A stretch of 64,000 nt of DNA. Origin: Codonopsis lanceolata. Lineage: Eukaryota > Streptophyta > Magnoliopsida > Asterales > Campanulaceae. The stretch is taken from assembly GCA_013146195.2 (NCBI GenBank), contig CM028382.1, positions 11,044,767 to 11,108,766 of the forward strand, written 5' to 3'. The notes under the pieces are model-generated. The model was given only the letters and a program-made list of their open reading frames with translations, did not search any database and had not been told where the DNA came from. Below, piece after piece: positions 33,168 to 46,399 of the stretch (the first letter of the stretch is position 1; every line of letters starts with the position of its first letter). A program made the position numbers and the translations under genes.

Positions 33168-34538
33168 TGGTGAGGAGCACTATGGTTGTGCCACCTCACC
33201 CACTTTAGATAAATCTTGATTTTTAGCCATTCATGTATGACTCTTTATCTTCCAACCATTACCTATTAATAATACCTATTAATAATCAATATGATAAAGA
33301 GTATTATCATATAGCTATATATAACAATGAAGATCTTTACCTAAAGTCTTTTCTATAATAAACAATAGCTAAGAACTTTAGCTACTAGGACAAGGAGCTG
33401 AAATGACTACAATTAAGAACTTTAACAATCAATTTAAAGAGTTGTATAATTTGTGTTTTTGAATTCATGGCATTAGGTTTTAAATAGAGGCACTAACCGA
33501 AACTTTTTCTTCTCCCAAGAAATACTCATCATTGGCTCACTCTAAAACTAAATGGACACATTTGCTAGACCCTTTAATTGGTTGAATATCTCAATTCACC
33601 TGCAAATTGATCAAAGACTATGAAAGGGATGACAAGAGTCTTAAATAATTTATTTTCACTATAAGCTTACTCATGTTTTTTCTTTCCTCTATTCTTCTAT
33701 TTCTTTTGAAGACCGACTCCTTGAAGAAAAAGATAAAACTCTTCTTTTCAGATCTCTATAATAATGGGTTGGTTTTCATTTTTTGGATATTACCAAAGTT
33801 TGGATTTCTCTCTTGGCATTAGTCTTCATGATTTTTTTGCTTTTAATTTTTAAAATTTGTTTTTCTAATGTTTTTGGTAATAGCTTTATTAAAATTTTAA
33901 TTTTAGATATGAGTTTAGTTTTAACTTTTTGTTATTTTTGTTGTGATTGTGCTTTTGTTTTTGGCTTTAGTTTTAACATTTTGATTTTTTCTTAGTGTTT
34001 CTTATATTGGTTTTCAACTTTTGCTTTTGGTTTTTATTTTTACAGTTATTTTAGTTTTTATTTATTCTTTTTTGTTAAGTTATGATTTTGGTTATTTTAT
34101 GTTCTTTCTTCAATTTCGTCATGATTCCAAATTTGATATTTGCAACTCAATGTATATTGATTTTTATTTTAGTCTTGATTTTGACATTTGATTGTTTTGT
34201 CGGTGTTTTTTTCAATTTCAATTTTGGTATCAAATTTTTTGAGAGTCTATTGTGTATTATTGATAAAAATAATTTTAATAAATAAAAAATATATATGTAT
34301 TGTTTATATATTATTGCTTTCCAATATTACTACCAAAGATATGGATTTCATATAAAATATTTACTTCAGAAATAACATGTATATATACAATATTAATTTA
34401 CAATTTACTATGAATATTTAACTAATAAACCGAGCGGAACACGACTTTACTACGGATATTTATTCCAAAAAACAATGTCGATGCATTTCAAAAAAGTTGT
34501 CATCTTTATTATCTATTTTATATTTTCTTTGTCTATAC

Positions 34539-35503
34539 GATTTTTAAAATAAAATAAAAATAAGCGTGGGATTGTTGGTTTTTAAAAGGAGTATTTTAAT
34601 CAAAATAATGCACCATCCCTTTTAAAGTTTTATGGGAGTTGTCATTTGTGCATACCAAATTGGTTTGAAAATAAGGCTTTATAAGTTACTTAAGGTGATA
34701 CCCTATACCCATGTATATGAACAAATTACCCCATTATTACCCCCCACATGTTAATAACCATGGGTTAATTTTCTTTCAACTTTTATTTAAAAAACTATTG
34801 AATTAGAATATGTAAAGATTCATTAGATTTTAAATTGTTGAATAATAAATGGTCAGTTTTCAATTTAGCCTTTGAAATCTTTAATTTCAATTAATTGTTC
34901 CTTAAATTTTCTTCATCCGTTATTTTGGAAAACAATTAGAAGCTTCACTTTGTCTATTATAATTTATACATTACCCCACATGTTAATAATTGTGCTTTAC
35001 TTCGACCTTTATTTTCAAAAACTATTGAATTAGACGTTGTACACAATTAATTGTAGATTACAGATGCATTGGATTTTAAATTACAAAATCATCAACGGTC
35101 ATTTTTCAATTTAGATATCCTGTAAAGTCTTTAATTTAAAATTAACTCTGTAGCATTTTTTTATTCAATTCTGATACAATGTACTATAGTGAGTTGTAAC
35201 TCCTATTTTTTATACTTACAAACTGTGAATCTTTCAAATGGTTGAACTTATTCCTATATAAAGCAAAAAAAAAAAAAAAAAAACTCTTCTCTCTACAATG
35301 TTTTCATGATGTTAGACAAAGCAAAATGTTACCCATTAAACGAAACATTAAGAATTCAAATAAATTATTAATGTAACCATAAGAATTCTATTAAATTACT
35401 CATGTATAGTTTATTTGAGTAATAAAATGAACATAAGTAATTACTTTTTTAATTGATTAACTTTTTAAACTTCATTACGCCATTTGTAAGATTTTTGCAC
35501 ATG
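34539..35503. repeat. Tandem duplication unit 1 (965 bp) in Helitron
   Basis: Begins 'gatttttaaaataaaataaa' and is followed directly by a second copy. By eye the copies differ by scattered substitutions and small indels. Non-coding. Confidence 0.9.
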
Positions 35504-36475
35504 GATTTTTAAAATAAAATAAAAATAAGTGTGGGATTGTTGGGTTTTAAAAGGAGTATTTTAATCAAAATAATGCACCATCCCTTTTAAAGTTTTATGG
35601 GAGTTGTCATTTGTGCATACAGAGTTGGTTTGAAAATAAGGCTTTATAAGTTACTTAAGGTGATACCCTATACCTATGTATATGAACAAATTACCTCATT
35701 ATTACCCCCACATGTTAATAAACGTGAGTTAAATTTTCTTTCAATTTTTTTTTTAAAACTATTGAATTAGAAGATGTAAAGATTGATTAGATTTTAAATT
35801 ATTTAATAATAAATGATCAGTTTTCAATTTAGCCTTTAAAATATTTAATTTCAATTAATTGTTCCTTAAATTTTCTTCATTCGTTGTTTTCGAAAACAAT
35901 TAGAAATTTCACTTTGTCCATTATAATTTATACATTACCCCACATGTTAATAATTGTGCTTTAAATTTTCCTCCGACCTTTATTTTCAAAAACTATTGAA
36001 TTAGAAGTTGTACACAATTAATTTTAGATTACAAATACATTGGATTTTAAATTACAAAATCATCAACGGTCAGTTTTCAATTTAGATATCATGTAAAGTC
36101 TTTAATTTAAAATTAACTCTATAGTATTTTTTTTATTCAATTATGATACAATATACTACAGTGAATTGTAACTCCTAATTTTTATACCTATAAACATGTG
36201 GATCTTTCAAATGGTTGAACTTATTCTTATATAAAGCAAGAAAAATAAAACTCTCCTTTCTACGGTGTTTTCATGATGTTAGGCAAAGCAAAATCTTACA
36301 CATTAAACGAAACCTTAAGAATTAAACTAAATTATTAATGTAACCATAAGAATTCTATTAAATTATTCATGTACATTTTACTTGAGTAATAAAGTGAACA
36401 TAAATAATTAATTTTTTAATTGACTAACTTTTTAAACTTCATTATATCAATTTGTAAGATTTTTGCACATGAGTT
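35504..36475. repeat. Tandem duplication unit 2 (about 970 bp) in Helitron
   Basis: Second copy, ending 'gatttttgcacatg' like the first, then 60 bp of unique sequence carrying the Helitron 3' hairpin. Confidence 0.9.
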
Positions 36476-36659
36476 TCATATTAAGTTACGTTAGAAAGTA
36501 AAAAACGATCCGTGCATAGCACGGGTTACACACTAGTTTGTTGTAAGAACAAGGAAATACATACTTAAGGGTGACAATCAACCTAACCTGCCTTAAGTGT
36601 GATATATCAGTCAGACCTCGAAAAGGAAGTATGAATCAAAATTACAAAAATCCAAGCAA

Positions 36660-37528
36660 CTAAAGAGAAAACAATTAAGATACCCTAAGACAAAGCAACA
36701 TGCAACCAGATTTCACCTCTAATAGAATTGAATGAGGAAGATCGGCCAAAGAGTCAAAATAGGAATCCAAACAAGTATCCCTAGCTAAGTTAGCCAAACC
36801 ATCAGCAACCATATTAGCCTTTCTATAACAACGCCAAAATGAGAAAAGATGAACTCGTTGCAACTCAAATGATAAGAATAAGAAAAGCACACTTCCAAGG
36901 AAGGAAGTGACCTTTGGTGAGACACCCAATAGTGAAAGATGAGTCAATCTCAATAATCGAGTTATGGAACCCATGAGAGGAAAGCCTTCAAATACCGTGG
37001 AATAAAGCTTTTACTTCAGCAATAGTGTTAGTGCGATCTCCACAAGTCATAGAATACCAATGAAGATATTTGTGTTAGAGTCATGAATCACCCCACCTCC
37101 ACCCCCAGTGTCGGGGTTACCATGACTACCAATCTACCACCATCAAAGTTAAGTTTAACGAGATCAGGGAGAGGCTTTAGCGAAGAAAGAAGACTAATTG
37201 AAACACTCCTGGCCATCCCATATATCATAGAGCTGCCAGACCAATGAAGACATTTATAATTAGCAGCCAAATGAATTAGGTTAAGCTCACTTTGGATACA
37301 CATGATCATGTTGCCCGCATGATGATGAACTCGCTAAAAAAAGCATTAATATGCTTCCCTAACTGCCATAAAATGAGAGAAGAGACAATGCTTAGCATAA
37401 TCGAGTTCTTATGAAGCAACCAAGCCCCACATATCTGGCTAATGGAAGAGTCACAAAAATCCAAGCCATTGCAACCTTGGAAGTAAGGCCCAGCGATAGA
37501 GCCTATCTCACTAAAGAGAAAAACATGT
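36660..37528 (-). pseudogene. LINE RNase H region (copy B)
   Basis: Minus-strand pieces: VKLNFDGG (37088-37309), the N-terminal strand of a plant LINE RNase H, and after frameshifts FSFWRCYRKANMVADGLANL and ARDTCLDSYFDSLADL (36675-36974), its C-terminal part. Upstream, 37306-37528 carries WQLGKHINAFFSEF from the linker before RNase H. The open frame 37306-37614 runs on into LTR sequence and is not one gene. Several frameshifts make it inactive. Confidence 0.8.
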
Positions 37529-40500
37529 TGTGGCGACCCGACTCGGGCCCGAGGTGGAACCGCTGGTCGAACCGCCCTAATAGGAGGGAAACAAGTAAAC
37601 ACATAAACATGCAAGGACTCAATTTAAGAAAACGATGTGATGCAACATTGGAGACGTAACACGCCTCGGCACCAAAAGGCCAGAATTTTTAAAACTTTTC
37701 AAACCTGATATAACAGTTAAGAAATTATACCAAGTCATCGGCGACACTACATGCCGGAGCCCAAGCTAGCAGTTTATGGACAAGAATTAAATAAGAGCTA
37801 ATAGGATGCTCAGCAAAAGAACTTATACGTAGTGAACTAATTAACATGACAACTAAAGCTCGGCTTACACATTGCCTGCATCAAAAGGATTTCAAGTACT
37901 ACAAGTGATAAAACTACAAGTAGTTAAATAAAGGAAACAAGTACAAGTTCTAAACACATTCCCAAACATAGTCTAAATGACTTGCTTTAGAGCCCGTCGT
38001 CCTTGCAAATTACAAAAGAAAGGAAGAGGACATCTAAACAACCTCTTCAACTGCAACGTCGGACCAAAAAAGGAACAAGGGAATCACGAACACCGCAAGC
38101 CTCAGCGAGAAGGACCTGCTTTGCTAAGATCTAAAGCATTAAAGCGGAATGGGTAAGTCATAAAGACTTGTAAGCTATCAATCATGCATGTCATGGCAAT
38201 ATGCAACATACAAGGCAAGATATCGTCACATAAGCATATACAACATATATCCAAGATGCACAATGTTTCACATAGGTGCTCGTAATTAAATCACATAGGA
38301 TAAAGATATATGGAGAGTCGGGCCACTACGCAGTTCCTGCATACAAGCGTTATCTAAAATGTGCGGTGTCAGATGGTTGTGAGTATATCGACCTTCCGAG
38401 GAGATGCCCGGGATAGACACACCAATGTGCTCTAATGGTTACAACAAAGGGGCTACTTCCCCACTGTGGCCACAGTGGAGGCGTGTGTGTACAAGGACAG
38501 GTATGTCAGCTGGACTCATGCAAATGCCAAGTAGTGTTTACTTAACAAATTCTCAAGTAGAGAACGAGGTCGACAAGAGCGATCTCGTTCATGACAAGTA
38601 ATTATTCTCATCAATTATCAAGTAGGATTGAGTTCGACAAGAGCGAGCTCAACATGTCAAATAGGCATTCTATTATATGACATTTAAATCAAGCATGGTA
38701 ATCAATCTAATTCAAGAGTCTAGAATTAATATTCTTAGTGAAACACATTTAGAACGTCGTAGGGATTGATCATTGAGCCGGTATTGTTCAATGGCTCACT
38801 AAATTTGACTCAGTTGAGTCGTCTCTATAAATTCATCCAATAGAGTTTAAACGCTAAATGCATTCTAAACCCTTTTCTAAGTTCTTGTATAGGATAGACT
38901 AGGCCATAAATCCAAATAACAACCATAGTCAAGAATTATCATCAATTCATAATTTATGGAACCTTAGAATCATTATTTCTAAAAGTTATTAAAAGTCAAT
39001 GGTCCAAGAACAATAATCATTCTAAATGAAGCATAGAACACATTTCACTCTAGGCTTAGGACCAAAACCAACAAGATGAACAATTCATAGTTTATGGAAC
39101 CCTAGGATCAAAATCTCTAAAACTTGTCAAAAGTTAATAGTCCAAGAACAATAGTTATTTCAAATGGGGCATATAACACTTTTAATTCTAGGCTTAGGAC
39201 CAAATTAACAAGATGAACAATTCATTTAAAAATCGCATAAACTCAATTCATCATCAAACATGGTATAGACATGGTAGGAGCATGGGAATCATAAAAGGAG
39301 GGGGATAGCATGACATTTCTAGCATACATCCTAAGGGGAATCAATAGCTTACCTTACACCAAGGAAAAAGATGAAGTGAACAAAAACTAATCGGATAGAA
39401 TCGTGATCCTCGTCGATAGCTTCATTTTGGTGGTCTCGATTTGGCAATCGGAGTTCGGGAGCTCAAGTTATGGAGGAAACACACACTAATCTCCCCTCAC
39501 CATTCACACACAAAAGCTTGGGAAAAGAGAGAAGAAATTTACTGAAATGGTGGGTTTAATGGTTGATCACAAAGGTGGGAGGTTTATATATGACATGAAA
39601 ATGTGGGTGGAACTCCACATGTCACAAGGAGAATGAATGGGAATCCACTTGTCTTATGGAGGATGAATGGGATTAGGCTTAAGCAACCTTAGTTAGGGTC
39701 TAATAGGATGGATTAGGGTCAAGTAGGATGGGGGTTCAATGGGTTAATTGGGTCACAAAATTAGATTGTTCAAAAATCCTGAAATGTGGAATTCAGTAGC
39801 ATGCGGTCGCTTCAATAAAGGACCATGCGAGCGCATGGTCCTATTCCCAGCCAAACATCATTTTTTGAATGCTCTGAGCACTGTTCCGCGAGCCAATGAC
39901 CAAAAAACGATGCGAGCGCGAGGTTCAGCCCTTGAACATGGTCTAAACTTGTCCTAAATGGTCTCAGACTCATGGGCAACCATTCTAAGGTGTAACCCAA
40001 CTCAAAACAAGTCGGAAACACACCCGAAGAACATCCGAAACAAGTTAAAACAAAGCTCGAATCATGCGACGAATGGCCAACGAATCAAACACGATTCAAA
40101 CACAAATCAAACTAGAACAACTTGGACATGAACAAGGATTGTTTAAACATGGATATGACCTGATACATGGCCTAGAACTCAATGAACATCTCACAAGACG
40201 AAACACACGCAATACAAGCAACAAGGGAAAACGCTAAGACTCCAACGAAGCAATAAAGCTTCTAAACTTTCAACCAAGCCTTCTATGATCAAGATGAATG
40301 TTATAAGTCATATATGCAAGGTACTAAGACTCCAACAAGACTTAGTTAAGTGCTAACATGCTAAGATGAATACTCAAAGCACAAACGGCAAAGTATGCAA
40401 CGCATAGAAGACATTCAAGCGACTATGATCGTAACTACTCTAATGCAAGCATGACATGAACAAAATGGACTCTCTAACATGTTAAGGCATACATTAAGCA

Positions 40501-40543
40501 TGTTATAGTGATGTAATACAAGTAATGAGTTTGGGTTCTCACA
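37529..40543 (-). mobile_element. Solo LTR, 3.0 kb, same family as 8975-11832
   Basis: TGTGGCGACCCG to GGGTTCTCACA, with flanks CATGT (37524-37528) and CATGC (40544-40548), a 5-bp duplication with one mismatch. It is inserted in the LINE between the zinc-binding region and RNase H, a different position from the relative in copy A, so the two insertions are independent. On the minus strand 'catatataaacctccc' near 39585-39600 is a TATA-like box followed by a CT-rich stretch, suggesting minus-strand sense. No protein. Confidence 0.87.
39583..39600 (-). promoter_or_regulatory. Candidate LTR TATA box
   Basis: TATATAAAC on the minus strand inside the solo LTR, with a pyrimidine-rich leader-like sequence immediately downstream. 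A comparable 'catataaaagag' is at about 63484-63495 in the related LTR. Confidence 0.45.
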
Positions 40544-41830
40544 CATGCAATTAAGTCTCTAATGTAGGCTGAGAGCAGAAGTTGCAACGAGATACCATGC
40601 AAAATCCTTTCTTAATCGGGGCTTCATCCAAGGGAAGCCGAGATTTGAACAACCTCCACATGAAGACGCTGATATGTTTAGGAAGGAGCTTATGCCAAAT
40701 AAACTTAAAGGAGAGAAAGTTAGGACCAGCAGATCTAAAGGGTAAATGAACAGATTTCAAGGAGAAATTGCCATTCGACTATCTAGACCAGCAAGGCTTA
40801 TCTGCCTCATCAACAAGATAAGTATGTTGATCCTAAATAGCATGACGAATCTCAAAGAGAAGATAGTTCATGGCTGTATGAGAGAGGGAAGAAGGAGAAA
40901 GTAATAATGAACCTTGGACACGATCGTGTCTGCATAATAAGCGAAGAGATCCATAAATCATGCCATATAGTGCTATTGATGTTGCCCACTACCCAATGAA
41001 TCAAAGGTTCAGTAAGTGCATGGGCTCGAAGAAGATGAGTCCAAATGTGAGAACCTTTGGATTGCACAACAACTAGATGAGAAAAAGAGCAATATCAAGC
41101 ATGCATAAAATCATCCCAAATACTCTATTGGGTATGAAAATATGGCACCAAAGATTGATCGAATAAGAATTAATTAGATCATCCATGGAAAGATTGCCTA
41201 AACCACCTTCAGAGAAAGGCTCACAAAAAGAAGACGAAGACAACTAATGGGATTTATTGCGCCCCCTCAATGTTGTCCCTTAAAAAAAATAGATAACAAC
41301 CACTCAATTAATTTGATAACACCCAGTGGGGATCCAAGGAAGCAAGTTAGTAAGTGGAGATAGAATGCAAAACATGCTTGATTAAAGTAATTCGTCCAAT
41401 ATGGTTAAGAAACACACCTAACCAAGTGCCAATCTTATTCTGAATTTTAGAGAGTTAAGGGTCAAAAATGCTTTTATTTTTTCTGCCATGATAAAGAACA
41501 ACCCAAATAAATAATAGGTAAGGAACCTATCTCGATTGTTTAATACGTGAGGCAACATCATTAACCCGAGAGGCCTCCATCCGGGTGGAACATATAAGCT
41601 ACTATTCAAAGCATTGATAGATTGACCCAAGGAGCGCTCAAGGCAATGCTTATGTAAAACAACGGTGACCATAGCAAAGAATAATCATATCATCTCGCGA
41701 ACGCAAAGTGAGAAATTATGGGAAACCCACTAGACGTAGAATAAACCACCGAAGGGTTGGAGGCATGAAGCCGAATTAGACTACCACTTAGGACCTCGTG
41801 AGGCTATGATGAACAAGCCGGGAGATAAGG
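40544..41830 (-). pseudogene. LINE ORF2 remnant: RT end and zinc-binding region (copy B)
   Basis: Read right to left: SLGQSINALNSS near 41600 (end of RT), SHIWTHLLRAHALTEPLIHW then STIWHDLW (40852-41067), and KFIWHKLLPKHISVFMWRLF with SRCNFCSQPTLET (40551-40760). The last is the zf-RVT zinc-binding domain that follows RT in plant L1-type LINEs (PK-SVF-WR, C-x2-C). Frames change several times. Together with 36660-37528 this gives the order RT, zf-RVT, RNase H for one minus-strand LINE. Confidence 0.82.
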
Positions 41831-42256
41831 CCTCAATCTTACACATTCAACTGTAAAAGTAATACATTTAAAGTCAAAAGTGACGCTTAAAAAGTGGCAC
41901 ATTTTCAATTCACACATAATGACTTACACATTAGGGGACTAAAAGGACACATTTAAAGGCAAAAGTGACACATTCAAGGTTAAAAAGTGACACGATTTCC
42001 ATTGAACATGAATATTAACTTCTTATGTATTAAGATCCGTAAGACCGCCTTACTAAAGACGCATTTCTTTTGTTTATTATGTGTTTTATGGCCCAATGTT
42101 GAGAGAACCCTTTTAGTTAAATTTCTATACAAAGGGTTGTTGATTTTGTAGGATTCTCTATTTTGCCTTTTGTGCATGGGTATTGCTTCGACATTTTAAT
42201 GGTGGAGATAGCTCAGAGGTGATGGCGGTCGTTGTGGTCTGTGGGTAACTTACATT
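41831..42256. repeat. Non-coding part of duplication copy B
   Basis: Matches 11840-12370 ('cttacacatt', 'tgttttatgg', 'ttgagagaacccttttt'). Cut at 42257 by the copia element; the match resumes at 50902. Confidence 0.75.
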
Positions 42257-42365
42257 TGTATAGCAGACATATGGGCACTTGTGATAACACGTGCCCATGT
42301 CATGCCATGAAGCCTTCCGCAACTCCTCCTACATATCGGTAGCACGTGCCCACGTGCTATATTTA

Positions 42366-42419
<54 letters not shown>

Positions 42420-42585
42420 ATCCTAGTTTTGTTAGGACTGTAATTGTTTTATTTTTGGAAACCTTTTGTTTATAGGTTAAGTATCTCTTACATATTTTAG
42501 AACTAGGTCTCTCTTAGTATAAATGGAGTTGTATTGTAATCTATTTTCTTAACGTGAAATAAATTAATCATCACGCAATTTTACA
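42257..42585 (+). repeat. 5' LTR of second copia
   Basis: TGTATAGCAGAC to CAATTTTACA, 329 bp, containing 'gcacgtgcccacgtgc' repeats and a (TA)n run at 42368-42417. Confidence 0.85.
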
Positions 42586-42597
42586 TGGTATCAGGGC
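42586..42597 (+). other. Primer-binding site
   Basis: TGGTATCAGGGC directly after the LTR, one base off the usual initiator Met site. Confidence 0.85.
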
Positions 42598-42620
42598 CAA
42601 TCTCTTATGATTTCTAAACC

Positions 42621-43500
42621 ATGACAACCGAACCCACCAAGCAAAGAATAGATGACCTATCTTCTTCCAATTCATTGCGATTGATAGCAAATCCCCATAT
42701 TATTTGCATCCTTCCGATCATCCAGGTTTGTTGTTTGCTAAACAAATTCTGAACGAAGGAGGAGATAATTATTTTACTTGGTGAAGCAATTTTCTTAATG
42801 CTCTTCAATCCAAGAACAAGGTTGATTTTGTTGATGGAACTCTTTCAAAACCCGAGGTAAATTCTGGGAATCTGTAGAATTGGACACAATGTAACGCAAT
42901 AGTTAAATCCTGGTTGATAAATGCGATTTCAAAAGAGTTGCAAACTGCTGCAACTCATGCGGATACAACTAGTGAAATTTGGGCTAATTTTGAAGAACAA
43001 TTTACTCAAGGCATAACACCTCGAGTTTATGAATTAAAACGAACAATTGCGCTACTGCAACAAGAAAAGGAAGCAAACTCTACATATTATGGAAAGTTCT
43101 AGAGTGTTTGGGGTGAACTTAAAAACCTCAAGCCGACTGCAACTTGCACTTGTGGGGTCGGATGCAAGATGGAGAAGATGGGCGAAGAGGAGAAGGTTTT
43201 TTTATTTCTTAATGGGACTGGATGATGCACATTCTACGGTTTGATCTCAGATTCTTAGTCTTGATCCATTGCCATGAATTGGAAAAGCATATGCATTCGT
43301 GGCACAAGATGAAAATCAACGTAGCGTTGCAGCAACACGAACTCCTACCATCCAGGCAGCAACTCTGTTGGCCAAATCACTGGCAAATTACTTCGAGCTC
43401 AACGGATACCCACCAGGATGGAGGAAACCAAAAGCCAGAGGAGGAGAACATAAAAAAAATAGAAATAATCAAAGTGCAGGAACTTAGGTTTCACTGAAAC
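42621..43500 (+). pseudogene. copia gag, broken
   Basis: ATG at 42621 starts MTTEPTKQRIDDLSS. In shifting frames the gag signature then follows: HPSDHPG, a Trp-Leu-x-Asn block WLINAISKEL, and AATHADTTSEIWANFEEQFT with ITPRVYELKRTIALLQQ (42914-43102). Later come FLMGLDDAHSTV and FELNGYPPGW. Stops or frame changes occur at about 42690, 42772, 42879 and 43102. The zinc knuckle cysteines are not seen. Confidence 0.8.
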
Positions 43501-43619
43501 ATTTAATACTACATCGACAAATACCTCGAATCCTATGTTAACTACAGCACAAATCCAAAAGCTTATCAAGGTCTTGGGGAACCAATCAGAAGCACCAATT
43601 GTAGCAGTTGCCAACATGG

Positions 43620-44881
43620 GATCCCAAAATAACTGTGGTAAGAGAAATTCATGGATAATTGATAAGTGAGTAACAAATCACATATCATGCACTTCAGATT
43701 CTATGATCAATGTCTGTACGAACCCCTTTATTCCACCTTTTCAGATCTCAAATGGGGATACCGTTCTTGTTGAAGGTCTGGGCCAAGTAAACCTTGGGAA
43801 ATATTTAATCCTCAAACAAGTGTTGAGTGTTCCCAAGTTTTGTTTTAATTTACTTTAAGTTAGTAAATTAACTAGAGATATGAATTGTGTTTTAATCTTT
43901 GGACCTGGTTTTTGTATGATACAGGACTCACACTTGAGGAAGCCGATTGGAGTGGGTAGAGTGCATAATGGCTTGCATTACCTGGAACCAACGGAGACGG
44001 GGAACGTACTCTTGGAAAAGGGACATCATTCAACAAACTTATGGCATCGTCGATTGGGAGATCTTCCGTTAGATCGTGTTTCGTTAGTTATGAATATATC
44101 TGTTATACCTGAGTGGACAAGTAAATTTCTTTACGATGTGTGTTATAGGGTAAAACAAACTAGATTTCCATTTCCAATTCATATTAATAAATCTTCCAAC
44201 ATCTTTAATTTAGTTAATTGTGATATTTGGGGATCTTATCGCACTCAATCTCATTCGGGTGCACATTATTTTATTATCATAGTTGATGATTACAGTAGAA
44301 CTATAGGTGTCTTCCGTATGAAAAATAAGTCGAAGACACGTCACTATATGTTATTGTTTTTTAATCGGATGGAAAGTCAATTCAATACTAAGATCAAGAT
44401 TTTCCAGACTGATAATAGATTGGAATTTAATTACTTGCACTTGTTAAGTTAGTATTTTGAACATGGGATGGATAGGCGTACAAGTTGCACTGACACGCCG
44501 CAACAGAATGGTGTGGACGAGCGAAAACATAGACATTTACTCGAGGTAGCTAGAGTCCTATGCTTCCAATTAAATCTCCCAATTAGTTTTTGGGACGAGT
44601 GTGTTTTGACTGCAACGTACTTGATTAATCGTATTCCTTTATTGGTGATCAAGAATAAAACACCATATGTGTTGTTATTTGGGAAACTGCCTACATATGA
44701 TCATCTGCGTACTTTTGGTTGCGTTTGTTATGGTCAAGTTAATGCGAAACCACGAGATAAATTTGCCTCTAAAAGTAAGCCAGGTATATTTGTGAGATAC
44801 TCGTATGGACTGAAGGGATACATGATTTATGACTTGGAGAAGAAACTGATATATACCTCACGAGATGTGCAATTGTTTTAG
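43620..44881 (+). pseudogene. copia protease-integrase, broken
   Basis: A decayed protease tail (VLSVPKFCFNLL) leads into frame 43880-44452 with the GAG-pre-integrase zinc region (LWHRRLGDLP) and integrase core: NCDIWGSYRTQSHSGAHYF and the second Asp in QTDNRLEF. TAG at 44450-44452 interrupts. 44468-44881 continues with PQQNGVDERKHRH (catalytic Glu), FWDECVLTATYLINR and the C-terminal DKFASKSKPGIFVRYSYGLK. The same TAG is present in the duplicate at 57392-57394. Confidence 0.87.
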
Positions 44882-45125
44882 AATAGTTTTCCTTTAGCTG
44901 CTCATATTGTTTCTGATCATCAACATCAAACACCCAAGTGATCCCTCTTATGTTTGATGAAGAGAATCATGTTAATATTGATAGCCCAAATGTCGACCAT
45001 GGTAACACACATTCTAAAACTTCCCCGCACAGCAAGCCTACTTTGCCCAAACAAGTTGTACCACAAGATAACCATCATATTCCTCGATCTACAGGCGACA
45101 TACAAGTTTCAAAAAGGTTGTTAGG

Positions 45126-46373
45126 TATTGTTTCTCATTTGTATTTTGATTTACATTTGTTCATACATTGCATTAGTTTTATACATTAGTGGCTAATTGG
45201 GCTGCGCGATAAATTAGCATTAACAGCGTGTATAGAACTTTGCCATAGAATAGTTTGTTTATAGGCTTCATAGGTTCAGCGGAAGACTTCAGCAAAGCTT
45301 CACCGGAAGACATTAGTCAGCATCCAGCAGCAGACCTTGTCTGCACATGTTCAAGCATGACGTGTCCAGTCACCAAGTCTTAGTGGATTAATTAATTTCA
45401 TACTTTATTAGTTTGAATTTGAATTAGAACATTCCCTGACTTCTCATACACGCCTGATCAGCTTTTCGAAAAACAGGAAGACTTTTCGCCTACTGAATAG
45501 TGACAAAGCGGTAAAGCAGATTGTCTCTTACGATGCAGTACCAACTATCACGAAGCAACTCGACTTTCTTACTGTTAGTTCTTGCTACTGCACCATTCCT
45601 GCTTTCGAGAATCAGTGAAGACAAAATCCACAAGACAGCTCCATGCATTTAATACATTCAACCTAATAGAGTTGTTACACTTCGTCTTCTCCAACGAATC
45701 TCAAGAATGCTCCAGCTCTAAATACTGCTATTAAAGACTGAAGAAAACAATGCTCTGAAATTCTCCAACAACTCTAAGTCTTTATACTCAGTGCATTCAA
45801 GAGATCATAAATTGATCAAGTAGCCCTCGACAACAATCAAGAAGATCTGCATCAACACTTATCTTAAGCTTCTTATTGTTGTTCCCTTTAACTATTCTTC
45901 TACACAGTTGAATATCTTGTTTATCCAGATATTCAATTCCCAAACCCCCAAACACAAGTCAAATATTTGTACACGATCCATTTGATATATTCTTTGTAAT
46001 AGAACTAATGGAAAATATAGTGCACATTTTAAATCCAAGGTTGACCGCCTTGGTGGTGGACGTAACACTCTTTATAGTGTGAACCATCTCAAATACTTGT
46101 GTTCCTTCTTTACTATTGATTACTGCTTTGAACTGTTTCATATTTCTTTTACTTATCTCTTCAACAGCAGACTTGAGTATTCAATCAAGTCTACCGGTAG
46201 TCCTTAATCGGCAGACTTGAACTGTCTTCCTTACAAGACTTCCGCTACTTCAATCTCCTTAATAGATTGCAAGTGCTTGTTTTAGGAACTTATACAAAGA
46301 GTTTTTAAGTGTCTAATAAGCTATTCAATCCCCCCCCCCTTCTAGCTTATTATTGTGCCATTTGGGACTAACA
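45126..46373. mobile_element. Solo LTR (1,248 bp) inside second copia
   Basis: Flanked by TTAGG on both sides (45121-45125 and 46374-46378) and splits the pol gene between integrase and RT. The first base pair of the LTR is mutated (TATTG; the duplicate at 58069 has TGTTG). It ends GGGACTAACA. The tail 'gtgtctaataagctatt' and C-rich stretch resemble copia LTR ends. Minus-strand frames inside are not genes. Confidence 0.85.
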
Positions 46374-46399
46374 TTAGGCTTCAATTATACTCTCCCCCC

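Larger units (their letters stand above)
33088..36536 (+). mobile_element. Non-autonomous Helitron, 3,449 bp
   Basis: Starts TCTCTCTC after A at 33088 and ends CTAG at 36533-36536 before T, with hairpin CCGTGC-ATA-GCACGG (36510-36524) and the sequence GGTTACACACTAG at the end. The paralogous copy A reads through the insertion point (5571/5572). No Rep or helicase. Short T-rich frames at 33783-33995 and 34082-34285 are composition artefacts. 33165-34530 has no recognisable gene; 34539-36480 is a large tandem duplication. Confidence 0.92.

Noticed and set aside
33783..34285. Two hydrophobic plus-strand frames
   Set aside because: T-rich DNA inside a Helitron gives Phe/Leu/Ile-rich artefacts; no homology or start context.
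45959..46141. Minus-strand frame repeated at 58861-59082
   Set aside because: Sits inside the solo LTR in both copies; duplication explains its conservation.
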